A DNA stretch of 40,853 bases from NCBI GenBank assembly GCA_023248955.1, contig JAHFDP010000036.1, positions 1-40,853 of the forward strand, in the 5' to 3' direction. A program made the position numbers and the translations under genes. How positions within the stretch are numbered: position 1 is the first letter of the stretch; each line of letters opens with the position of its first letter. A model generated the notes under the pieces. It had not been told where the DNA came from. It saw nothing but the letters and a program-made list of their open reading frames with translations, and searched no databases. The stretch comes from Deltaproteobacteria bacterium (GTDB lineage Bacteria; Myxococcota; Myxococcia; Myxococcales; JAHFDP01). This document shows positions 16,081 to 24,499 of the stretch, piece after piece.

Positions 16081-17141
16081 TCCGCGCAGGTCACGCCTTC
16101 TTCCGGCGCGCAGTTCTTTCCGACGAAGCAGGCGCGGCGGTCGCCTTTGGGGACGCACAAAATCGGCCGGTCGCATTCGTGGCCGTCGACCGTGCATTTC
16201 TTTCCCGTAATCGCGCAGCGTCCGTCGGTGGAACCGCAAACGTCTTGCGGGCACTCGGCGTCGGTGACGCAGGTGCAGAACCCGTGTTTGCTGTCTTCGG
16301 CGAAACTGCACTTGCCGGCGCAGCGGTGGGCGGTGGTGTCGCAGCGCGCTTGCGGGCAATCGGCGTCTGTCTTGCAAACGTCGCCGCGCGCCGGACAGTC
16401 GCTGTCGGCCCCGCAAAGGCCGTGCGTGAGAATGAGTATCGGCCGGCACTGGAATCCGCTCGGGCAGGCCTGGCCTTCGAGACAATCGACACCGCAGTAG
16501 AGCGAAAAGTAGGAAACGGTACGGTCGATCAAACAAAAATTGGCGCCATCGCCGCAGTGGCTGGTGGTGCCGGGCGTGGCGGTGCAGGTTTCGCAAAAAG
16601 GTCCGCGCGAATCGTGGCGGCAGGTTTTTTCAGAGGTGGGATCGCTCGAATCGATCGGCGCGCAGACATCACCAAATCGGCAGATAGAGCTGTCATCGCA
16701 CGGCCCGGCGGTGCAGTGGCCGACGTTGACGCCGCCGTCCGCGTCGATACCGCGGCACACATCGCCGAGCGAGCAATCGTTGCGATCGCGGCAACCGTCG
16801 ACGCAAACGTAGCCATCCTCCGAGCAGACCTGGGCCAGTGGACACTGAATATCTTTCGTGCAGTGCACGTCATCGATGCAGCGGCGGCTGGTGGTGTCGC
16901 AGAGCGATCCCGCGGGACAATCCGCCGTCGAATCGCAACCGACGCTTTTTTGGCAGAACCCAACCGGGTTGCAGAATTCACTTTTCAAGCAGGCCGCGTC
17001 GCTCTTGCAATGACAGTGGCCGCTCTTGGCGTCGCAAGAAAATCCGGCCGTGCAGTCGGCATCCGTGAGACAGCCGGCCCGTAGCTTTGCGGGCTTGGCG
17101 CACGCGAAAAGTACCGCGACCAGAACCGCTCGAACGATCAC
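16041..17141 (-). CDS. Cys-rich lipoprotein 1 (operon gene 6)
   Basis: The 366-residue protein starts with GTG at 17141, overlapping the upstream stop as GTGA. The signal MIVRAVLVAVLFAC ends in a lipobox with Cys14, followed by AKPAKL. The rest is dense in cysteine with repeated C-x-(T/S)-DADC / CDxxxxRC units (LTDADCTAGFSCD, TADCPAGSLCDTTSRRC, TDADCPQARCDTTAHRC), like Dickkopf-type Cys-rich modules common in myxobacterial surface proteins; disulfide-rich and extracytoplasmic is the natural reading. It is a paralogue of the next gene (17138-18289), with matching order CTKDIQC, GPCDDSSIC, RGPFCETC, ANFCLID and YCGVDC. The last residues come from a repeat element. Function unknown. Confidence 0.85.
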   Translation of the reverse strand: MIVRAVLVAVLFACAKPAKLRAGCLTDADCTAGFSCDAKSGHCHCKSDAACLKSEFCNPVGFCQKSVGCDSTADCPAGSLCDTTSRRCIDDVHCTKDIQCPLAQVCSEDGYVCVDGCRDRNDCSLGDVCRGIDADGGVNVGHCTAGPCDDSSICRFGDVCAPIDSSDPTSEKTCRHDSRGPFCETCTATPGTTSHCGDGANFCLIDRTVSYFSLYCGVDCLEGQACPSGFQCRPILILTHGLCGADSDCPARGDVCKTDADCPQARCDTTAHRCAGKCSFAEDSKHGFCTCVTDAECPQDVCGSTDGRCAITGKKCTVDGHECDRPILCVPKGDRRACFVGKNCAPEEGVTCADVRDAQSTLSPSP

Positions 17142-18289
17142 GGCACCTTTTGATTGCGCACGTCGTCGCAGGTCACGCCCTCGACCGGTGCGCAATTGCG
17201 ACCGATTCGGCAAGCCCCGATGGGCCCCTTCGGCGTCGGGTACTTCACGCAGAAAATAGGATGCGTCTGGCATGGGTCGTTGCCTTGCGCGTCGATGGCG
17301 CAGGCGCGGCCGCTGATCGAACAGTTGCCGGCGTTGCAGGTCTCGTGCGGACAATCCGAATCCTGGACGCAGCTGCAGTAGGCCTGCACCGTTCCTTCGC
17401 CAGCCCCGATGCAGTAGGGCGCGCAACGGTGCGCCACGGTGTTGCAGCGACCCGGCACCGTATTGGTCGCGCAATCGGCGTCCGTGTTGCACGGAGACGC
17501 CGCGTTGGGCCGGCAGTCGTCGTTGGTGGTACACGGGTTCTGCGTGAGGACTTCCACGTCGTCGCAGCGAAAACCGTTCGGGCAGGTCTGTCCCGCCGCG
17601 CAATCAACGCCGCAGTAGAACGATCCAAACTGTTTGGTCGAATCGATCAAGCAAAAATTCGCCGCCGCGCCCTTGCACCACTGCTGCGATCCGGGCTGCT
17701 CGGTGCACACATCGCAAAACGGCCCGCGGGTGTCCTTCTGGCAAGTCTTCTCCGCTTTTGGATCGTTGGGATCGCTCGAAACGCACGCGTAGGCGAAGGG
17801 ACAGATCGATTGATCGTCACACGGACCGAGTTTGCAGACTTTGTGCGCGGGACAATCGGTGTCGGTCGCTTCGCAGGGACGGCAGACTTGACCGAGTTGG
17901 CAGTCGTTGTTGTCAGCGCAACCGGTTACGCATTGAAAATTATCGGGCGAGCAGATCTGGCCGAGCGCACACTGAATATCTTTCGTGCAGTGCGCGCTGT
18001 CGATACACAGGTGGTGATCGGTGTCGCAAATCAATCCGGCCGGGCAGTCGGCGTTGGAGTCGCAACCGACTTTCGTCTGGCAAAACCCCGCCGAATTGCA
18101 AGACTCGTTGCGCCCGCAAGCCGCGTCGCTGTGACAAATGCAGTGGCCGTCCGAATTGCAAATAAACCCCGGATGAACCGGTTGGCAGTCGGCGTCGGTC
18201 GCACAAAGTCCCTTGAGGGTGACCGCCTTCGGGCAACCCGTGCTGGCGCCCAATAGCGCGAGAAGAATGAACGAGCGCGCGCGCATCAT
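17138..18289 (-). CDS. Cys-rich lipoprotein 2 (operon gene 5)
   Basis: The 383-residue protein starts at ATG 18289, overlapping the upstream stop as ATGA. It has the lipoprotein signal MMRARSFILLALLGASTGC with acylated Cys19, then PKAVTLKG. The mature part is a string of short disulfide-type modules (ATDADCQPVHPGFICN, NADCPAGLICDTDHHLC, TKDIQCALGQICSPDNFQC) and ends GVTCDDVRNQKVP. It parallels the downstream gene module by module, so the two arose by duplication. No catalytic motif is visible. Its place inside a tightly overlapping lipoprotein operon suggests a structural or binding role at the cell surface. Confidence 0.86.
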   Translation of the reverse strand: MMRARSFILLALLGASTGCPKAVTLKGLCATDADCQPVHPGFICNSDGHCICHSDAACGRNESCNSAGFCQTKVGCDSNADCPAGLICDTDHHLCIDSAHCTKDIQCALGQICSPDNFQCVTGCADNNDCQLGQVCRPCEATDTDCPAHKVCKLGPCDDQSICPFAYACVSSDPNDPKAEKTCQKDTRGPFCDVCTEQPGSQQWCKGAAANFCLIDSTKQFGSFYCGVDCAAGQTCPNGFRCDDVEVLTQNPCTTNDDCRPNAASPCNTDADCATNTVPGRCNTVAHRCAPYCIGAGEGTVQAYCSCVQDSDCPHETCNAGNCSISGRACAIDAQGNDPCQTHPIFCVKYPTPKGPIGACRIGRNCAPVEGVTCDDVRNQKVP

Positions 18290-21200
18290 TTCGTTTGGAA
18301 AGCCCCGAAGCCGAGGGAGAAAGAGGTCCACGTATTCAACCCGGAAATCTGGCTGTAGTTGAAGTGGTCGAAGTCAAAGCGCGGCGACCGGGCCGCGATC
18401 ACGTACCAGCCGTAGAAGGATCCGTGCGGGAGCGTGGCGACCACGGACGGCGGCATCAGCACGGCGTTTTCCGTGCCGGGAACCACGACGTCCCAGACCA
18501 TCTTGGCCGGGAAGCTGCCGACATCGAGCACGTTCACCGAGGCAAAATCGGCAGGCTGTCCGTCGAGCGTCCATCCCAGCGTGCCCGTGAAGGGGACGTT
18601 GACCGCCGGCGTGGATTGCACCGGAAAGCCCATCATGGGGCCGACCACAACGCCTGCGGACAGATCACCTTCTTGTCGCCGCAAATCGAAACTGTAGGGC
18701 GCCTGCAATCCCTGCGACGAGGCAATTCCCGCCGCGTCAACGATAAAGACCGCGTCACCAGGGACGCGTGGCAAGCGCTCGAGTTTGAAGGCCGTGTTGC
18801 TCGTAATAACCGAGGCCAGCGGAATTACGCCGTCGCCCCCCAGGTCCAGCGTGGCAAAGCACTCGTGCTGAACGGTCCCGGCAATGCTCTGCGGCGCGGA
18901 GGTGATCTGGATAGGGGCCGTCTCGTCGCGGTGCATGTCGAGCACCAGATCGACATTGGTGACCTTGCAATCGCCCGTCTTTGAGTCGAGCGTTCCGGGC
19001 GTTCCTTGCACGCCGCGCGCGATGCCCATGAGCAACGGGGTGAAGTGCCCGTCCGACGTGGAGCTGTCGACGATGCCCAGCACCGCATAAATGGCCTGCC
19101 CGCCGAAGCGAACCTGCATCTTGTAGGTCCCGCCTTCCGCGGTCACGCGCTCGAACTGCGGATCGCCAGCCTGAAGTCCCAGGATGTCGAAGGGCCTCGT
19201 GCTGTAGAGACCGGGCGCGGATGCGGAGACCCGCGCCTCGAGACGCTGTGTGCCTGGCGTTAGCGTGACGCCCGCAGGAAGTTTGAAGCCATAGATGTGG
19301 CCGCTGACACAAGCAGGCGGCACGGGAGGCGCTGTGCTCAGGCTCGGCGGCTTTCCGTTGAGGTTCGTCAACCACACCGTCACGTCGCGCGCGAAGACGT
19401 GCGAAATCGACGCGGCGGCGTAACCAGATTTGCTCACCGTGACGGTGATCGACTTGACCAGCGAAGGCCCGGTGAAAGCCGCCTGGCCACGCACGTCCGT
19501 CAGTCCCGTCAATTCATCCGCGTTGATGGTAACACTGCAACCTGGGATAGGCTGTCCGAAATCCTGCGTGCCGTAGGTGCCATCCAGGACGGTGACGTTG
19601 AGCGTTCCGCGAAGCGGCCCGCCGGAAGCGCCGCCCATGATGTTGGAGGGATCGTAGTAGGAATACCCAGCGTGCAGGGTGTCGGACTGCAGATTTGCTT
19701 GCGCGGAAACATCGACCAGACCCGCGTTTCCCTGCGGAACGCGCGCGTGAAGCAAGAAGGAACTCTCGATCGACTTGATCACCGCCGCGGCGCCACCGAA
19801 CGCGATCGACATCCCCGGCGTGAAGCCGGTGCCGTAGATTTCGACGACATTGCCTCCCGATTGCGATCCGCTTCCCGGCGCCACTTGGGCCACGGAGAGC
19901 GGCGCGGTGTAGACGAAGCCGCCAGCGAGAATGGCGCGGACCACGAACCCATCGGCCAGCGTGCGCTCGGCGCGAACGTCGGCGGGGCCGGGGCTTCCGG
20001 AGGGCACGAGACCGGTCAGCGACGCACCACCAACACCGAGCGTGACGTTGGAGAGTAGACCCGTTCCGATGTGCACCTGCGTGTCGCTCGTGAAGCCACT
20101 CCCGTTGAGGGTGACCGACGTCGAAGCGCCCACACCTGCCGGCGCCGAAGACGGTGTTGCGCCGCCGATAACGATGGGCGTGTAGTAGAGGACAGCGCCC
20201 GCAAGCGATTGGCCTGAGCCGGCGGATGCGGAGCGAACCTGGACATCGGCGGCCCCGGTAGCGTTCGCGGGAACATCGACTTCGATCCAGTTGTCGCTGT
20301 GGACCGTGGCGATGGTCGCCGCCTGTCCACCGACCGAGACCGTCAAGTCTGTCGCCGAAAGACCCGTGCCAACGATCGACAAGCAAACCGGAACCACGTC
20401 ACTGCAGTGGCCGCCCGTGGTGGGCGCGTGGCTGGGAAGAGCGCTTTGCAAGAGCAGCGCGTGGCCGCTATCTCCGTAGACGAATCCGCCTTTTTGCGTG
20501 ACGGTTCCCAGCGCGTCCGTTACCGTTACGTCGACTGCGCCAGCGCTAACGCCAGCGGGTGTGGTCACAGAAATGTGTTGGTCGTCCAAGACCGCGACGT
20601 TTGCCGCCGCCGCGCCGCCGAAACGAACCGTGGCGCCATCGACGAACCCGCTTCCGGCGAGCGTCACGACCGTCCCACCCGAGATCGTGCCGACAGGAGG
20701 CGTGACCGAAACAAGTTGTAATGCATCGCGATACACAAACCCGCGCCGCAGCGAGGCCAGTCCGTCTTTGTTGTAGACGAGCACATCCACCGCGCCAGCC
20801 TTGCTGCCAGGAGGAGCCAGTCCGGTGATGGTTCCCGTCCCCGCGGCATCGGCGTTCACCACCGCGTTTACCAACGCCCGCCCACCGATCAGCGCAACCG
20901 AATCACTCCCCAACCCTTTTCCGGAGACCGTCACTGCATCACCGCCCTGGGTGAGGCCGGTCGAAGGTGTGATGGACGAAACGGCCAGCGCCGCGAAGTA
21001 CCGGAAGCAGGGCGCGCCTGCGACGTCTTTGCAGGTGTCGGCTCCGTTCGGGTTCACCACCGTCACCGCAGCCGGCCCGACGGTGCCCGGCGGGATCGTT
21101 GCTTCGATTCGGTTGTCATCGATGACCGAAAACTCGATGGCGGGATTGCCCGCGAACGTGAGCTTGGTGTTGGCCTCGATTCCGCCATCGATTCCGCCGA

Positions 21201-21495
21201 GCTTCTGCTGAAAACCGGATCCAACGATCAACGCCGTGTCGCCACCAGTAACCGGGCTCTTCCCCGGAATAACGCCGGTCACCTGGACAGTCGCTGCGCC
21301 GCCGTCGACCGTGTCGGTACCACCGTCGACGGGGCCGCCATCGTTGCCGCCGTCACCCGCATCGATATCCGATCCGCCATCGCCGGCGTCGGTGGCCGCA
21401 TCGCTCGCGCCGCCATCACCGTGTACGGGTGAAACAACCTTGCCCTTGGGACAAGCCGCCATCAATACCGCCATCAGAAACACGTATTTTTTCAT
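18286..21495 (-). CDS. Large TIG-repeat lipoprotein (operon gene 4)
   Basis: The 1069-residue protein has the signal MKKYVFLMAVLMAAC (Cys15) followed by PKGKVV and an Asp/Gly-rich linker (about 25-70, repeats of DAGDGG and DGG). Six IPT/TIG immunoglobulin-like domains follow, recognised by (V/I)xxxxPxxGxxxGGxxVTxxGxGF openings such as VSVTPPVGTISGGTVVTLAG and VAQVAPGSGSQSGGNVVEIY. After about residue 620 comes a carboxypeptidase-regulatory-like beta domain (IPGCSVTINADELTGLTDVR), then a beta-rich C-terminal region without a recognised family. TIG arrays are usually extended binding rods on the cell surface. It overlaps both neighbours by 4 nt and is the largest member of the operon. Confidence 0.88.
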   Translation of the reverse strand: MKKYVFLMAVLMAACPKGKVVSPVHGDGGASDAATDAGDGGSDIDAGDGGNDGGPVDGGTDTVDGGAATVQVTGVIPGKSPVTGGDTALIVGSGFQQKLGGIDGGIEANTKLTFAGNPAIEFSVIDDNRIEATIPPGTVGPAAVTVVNPNGADTCKDVAGAPCFRYFAALAVSSITPSTGLTQGGDAVTVSGKGLGSDSVALIGGRALVNAVVNADAAGTGTITGLAPPGSKAGAVDVLVYNKDGLASLRRGFVYRDALQLVSVTPPVGTISGGTVVTLAGSGFVDGATVRFGGAAAANVAVLDDQHISVTTPAGVSAGAVDVTVTDALGTVTQKGGFVYGDSGHALLLQSALPSHAPTTGGHCSDVVPVCLSIVGTGLSATDLTVSVGGQAATIATVHSDNWIEVDVPANATGAADVQVRSASAGSGQSLAGAVLYYTPIVIGGATPSSAPAGVGASTSVTLNGSGFTSDTQVHIGTGLLSNVTLGVGGASLTGLVPSGSPGPADVRAERTLADGFVVRAILAGGFVYTAPLSVAQVAPGSGSQSGGNVVEIYGTGFTPGMSIAFGGAAAVIKSIESSFLLHARVPQGNAGLVDVSAQANLQSDTLHAGYSYYDPSNIMGGASGGPLRGTLNVTVLDGTYGTQDFGQPIPGCSVTINADELTGLTDVRGQAAFTGPSLVKSITVTVSKSGYAAASISHVFARDVTVWLTNLNGKPPSLSTAPPVPPACVSGHIYGFKLPAGVTLTPGTQRLEARVSASAPGLYSTRPFDILGLQAGDPQFERVTAEGGTYKMQVRFGGQAIYAVLGIVDSSTSDGHFTPLLMGIARGVQGTPGTLDSKTGDCKVTNVDLVLDMHRDETAPIQITSAPQSIAGTVQHECFATLDLGGDGVIPLASVITSNTAFKLERLPRVPGDAVFIVDAAGIASSQGLQAPYSFDLRRQEGDLSAGVVVGPMMGFPVQSTPAVNVPFTGTLGWTLDGQPADFASVNVLDVGSFPAKMVWDVVVPGTENAVLMPPSVVATLPHGSFYGWYVIAARSPRFDFDHFNYSQISGLNTWTSFSLGFGAFQTK

Positions 21496-23000
21496 GGCCC
21501 GGTCACCTTCACGGTTAGGTCGTACGTGTTCTGCACCCCTGGTGAATCACCACGCACTTCAACGTAGACGAGACCCGCGCTCGGCGTTCCAGGGAAGGTG
21601 AGCGTCTTCGTTGCGGCAGTCGTGGCGTCCTTGGCCGCTACGCTGCTTCCATCGGAATTGTGGAGATACAGATTGATGAGCCCCTTCGTGGGATCATGGT
21701 CAAGCGTTGCCGCGACATGTTGCCCAGCCCCGATCTTGACCACGAACCAATCTGGCTGCGCCGAACAAATTTGCAGATTCGTATAGGCATTCTGCGACCC
21801 GTCCGCGGCATGCGCGTGGGTGTAGTCGTTGTTGGGATCGAACCCGTCCTCGGTGCACGGAACGCCATGCGAGAGCGAGACACGCAGGCCGTAGCGCACG
21901 AAGGCATCGCGGCTCTTGGCGCGCACGAAGTAGTCACCGGTTGCGCCCACCTGGTTGTCGACGAGGTAATCGCCGTTGGCGAGCAGATTTCCAGAGCCGT
22001 CGAGGAAGTCGAGCTCGAACATAATGAGTGGATCAACGACCGCGTTCACCTGCAACCGATCGCCGGATTGCAAACCAAATTTGAAGTAGTCCGACTCGCC
22101 GTCGCAGAGCAAAAGTCCGTCGGTTTGCCCGAGTGAAATCGGCTTGGCATCGGCCAGCGTGTTGTTGGGATCGAACTTGTCTTTGCCGCAAACACCGTTG
22201 ATGCACTCGCCCGACGGCACGTCGCACACTTCATCGACCGGGCACTGCTCTGTCGAGGAGCAGGGCGGCGGCCGGTTGGTGCAGGTGTGCGTGGACCGGT
22301 TACAGACCAGCGGAACTTTGCAGTCGCGCGAAGTGAAGCAGCCGGTTTCGCCGACACATTTTCCAGCGACCGTGTCGCAGGAGAGCCCGACCCCGCAGTC
22401 GGTGTTGTTCTGACACTCGATGCAGCGCCCGCCGAGGCACTTGAGCTTGACCCCGCACACTTCCGTGGCCGTGGCATCCGTACATCCCGCCTCGCATTGC
22501 CCCGACCCGGGATTGCAACGTTGGCCCGTCGGGCACTCCTGGTCGCCTTGGCAGCCGAGGTTTTCCTCGCAGACCAGCGTGGCGGAGTTGCAGCGCTTAT
22601 TTGTTCCGCAGTCCCCGCCGGGGTCGCAGGGAATAACCGAGCAGTTGCTGCCGCTGGTCGTCCCGGATTTCAGGCAGAGGCCCTGAACGCAAAATTGCCC
22701 AAGCTGACAATCCGCGTGGACTTCGCACTGATCGCCAAAGCATGGGCGCAACTTGCAGCGCCGCTCGATGGGGTTGCAAAATTCTCGCGGACGGCACTCG
22801 CGGTCCCGTTCACAGTCGTGGCACGAGCCGTCGGTGGCGCAAACAAGCCCTGATGCCAAACCACCGGGACAATCGGCGCGCGATTGGCAGCCAGCGTGAC
22901 CGGCATCGCTCGGCCCCGCCTCCTTTTTGGGGCAGCCCGTCATCCAAACCGCGGAAAACGCGATCGCGAGAAACGCTCCGTGTAGTGCGACTTGCCGCAT
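21492..23000 (-). CDS. Cys-rich lipoprotein with C-terminal PPC-like domains (operon gene 3)
   Basis: The 502-residue protein has the signal MRQVALHGAFLAIAFSAVWM then TGC (Cys23), followed by PKKEAG. Residues about 37-280 are repeated Cys-rich modules (SRADCPGGLASGLVCATDGS, QGDQECPTGQRCNPGSGQCE), the same kind as in genes 5 and 6. From about 280 there are two bacterial pre-peptidase C-terminal-like beta domains, each opening with DxFDPNN (KFDPNNTLADAKPI and GFDPNNDYTHAHAA) and containing DYFKFGL or DWFVVKI strands. Such domains are often binding modules in secreted proteins. The ATG overlaps the upstream stop by one base (TGATG). Confidence 0.87.
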   Translation of the reverse strand: MRQVALHGAFLAIAFSAVWMTGCPKKEAGPSDAGHAGCQSRADCPGGLASGLVCATDGSCHDCERDRECRPREFCNPIERRCKLRPCFGDQCEVHADCQLGQFCVQGLCLKSGTTSGSNCSVIPCDPGGDCGTNKRCNSATLVCEENLGCQGDQECPTGQRCNPGSGQCEAGCTDATATEVCGVKLKCLGGRCIECQNNTDCGVGLSCDTVAGKCVGETGCFTSRDCKVPLVCNRSTHTCTNRPPPCSSTEQCPVDEVCDVPSGECINGVCGKDKFDPNNTLADAKPISLGQTDGLLLCDGESDYFKFGLQSGDRLQVNAVVDPLIMFELDFLDGSGNLLANGDYLVDNQVGATGDYFVRAKSRDAFVRYGLRVSLSHGVPCTEDGFDPNNDYTHAHAADGSQNAYTNLQICSAQPDWFVVKIGAGQHVAATLDHDPTKGLINLYLHNSDGSSVAAKDATTAATKTLTFPGTPSAGLVYVEVRGDSPGVQNTYDLTVKVTGP

Positions 23001-24499
23001 CAGTTGCCCGTCACCGTTCCGAGCTTGGTGATTCCGCTGTTACCGCCACCGCCGGGCCAGTCCACGGTGCAAACGTTCCACACAGCGCCAGCCTTGTTGA
23101 GCACCTGCGGAAACTCGCTCACCACGACGCCGTATTCGTAAACGCGCAGCGTGGCATTCACGGGCACGCCGAAATTGCCGTGATCGGCGTAGTAGTTGAC
23201 GGCGATACTGTATTTTCCTGGAATAGGATCTTTATAAAGAATCGCTTCTGGCCCGTACGACTCGCCCAAGAGATCGTCGACGTACTGCGGATTCTTCGAG
23301 GGATCCGAGCTGAAATCGGAACAGAGCGACGTGGCCGTGCAGTCCTTGGCACCACCGTATGTCCCGCCGTCGGCGATGAGGTGGGTGTCGAGATCCGGAA
23401 AAGGCTGATCCCAGACCAGCTCGATCCGAAGATGCTCGGGCGGCACTGCGGCGATGGTCACCCGCGCGGGAACCAGGCTGGGCAAGGGCGGCGTGGCCGC
23501 GTCCACAACGACCAGCTCGATCACGTAGGCGCCAGGCAGATCGGTGGAAATCCCGACTTGAGGTTTTGTGGAGTCGGTGAGCACGGCGCTCGAGCCGGTG
23601 GGCTTGCTGCGCAACGTCCAATGGAACGAGAGCGGGTTGTCGTGATCCGGATCGCTCGACTTCGATCCGTCCAGCGTCACCCGTTGTCCGAGCGGCACCT
23701 GCTGATCGCCGCCGTCGATCACCGCGAGGGGCGCGTAGTTCACCGTCGCGGTGATGGGAATGCGAAGGTGTTGCTGCTTCGGATCGCTGGTGTCGATAAG
23801 CAGCGCGCCGGCCGACGGCGTGACGGTCTTCGAGGTCGGCGAGAAACGCAGCACGATGTCCACCGCGTTGTCCGCTTGTCCGCCATGGGCGGCTGGCACG
23901 ATCGCGGGCGTCTTCACCGACCCAACAAAACCGAGCTCGGGCGCGGATCCGTCCTCGTAAACAAGCTTGGTGATGGCGAGATCGGCAGTGCCTGTAGAAT
24001 TGATTCGAACACGCTGCACGCCGGTATGACCTTCGCCGACGCGACCGAAATCGATGGACGCAGGAGAGAAGGTCATTGCGGCAACCGTCGAGCCGGTTCC
24101 CCTCAGAGGAACTTCGATCGTCGGGCGATCGGGGTCGTCGGAGTCGATGACCAGCGTCGCCGTGTAGGTTTTCTCCTCGGGCGCCGCAAAGGTCACCTTC
24201 ACGGCCGCGGACTCGCCACCCTTGATGTCGAAACCGCTCAGCCCGGCGCCGCACGTGTCGCCAGCCGCAACGCAAAAACCAACGACGCCGGCCGGTGCCA
24301 ACGAAACAGCCAAAATGTGCAGTGGCGCGGTTCCGTTGTTGGCGATGGTCGCCGTGTGGGTCACCGGCATTAGAACCGGCGACGTACCGAAATCGATCTT
24401 GTCTGGCGCCACGACGATGTGGCCGCTCACGCCATGGACACGCGCCTTTGGGCACGCGAACAGTAATCCGCAGAGGAGTGCTGACGTTGTCCGTTTCAT
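23000..24499 (-). CDS. Lipoprotein with choice-of-anchor/PKD and DUF2135-like domains (operon gene 2)
   Basis: The 499-residue protein starts at ATG 24499 (ATGA overlap with gene 1); the longer frame upstream is not used. The signal MKRTTSALLCGLLFAC gives Cys16, followed by PKARV. Two ASH/choice-of-anchor-D-like domains (IDFGTSPVLMPVTHTATIAN and IDFGRVGEGHTGVQRVRINS) are followed by a PKD-type domain (PLGQRVTLDGSKSSDPDHDN). The C-terminal domain has ELVWDQPFPDLDTHL, typical of DUF2135/YfaP-like modules that pair WD(x)PxxDLD with later YxVxVxY strands. All parts are extracytoplasmic beta modules. Function unknown; a scaffold or adhesion role is inferred. Confidence 0.86.
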   Translation of the reverse strand: MKRTTSALLCGLLFACPKARVHGVSGHIVVAPDKIDFGTSPVLMPVTHTATIANNGTAPLHILAVSLAPAGVVGFCVAAGDTCGAGLSGFDIKGGESAAVKVTFAAPEEKTYTATLVIDSDDPDRPTIEVPLRGTGSTVAAMTFSPASIDFGRVGEGHTGVQRVRINSTGTADLAITKLVYEDGSAPELGFVGSVKTPAIVPAAHGGQADNAVDIVLRFSPTSKTVTPSAGALLIDTSDPKQQHLRIPITATVNYAPLAVIDGGDQQVPLGQRVTLDGSKSSDPDHDNPLSFHWTLRSKPTGSSAVLTDSTKPQVGISTDLPGAYVIELVVVDAATPPLPSLVPARVTIAAVPPEHLRIELVWDQPFPDLDTHLIADGGTYGGAKDCTATSLCSDFSSDPSKNPQYVDDLLGESYGPEAILYKDPIPGKYSIAVNYYADHGNFGVPVNATLRVYEYGVVVSEFPQVLNKAGAVWNVCTVDWPGGGGNSGITKLGTVTGN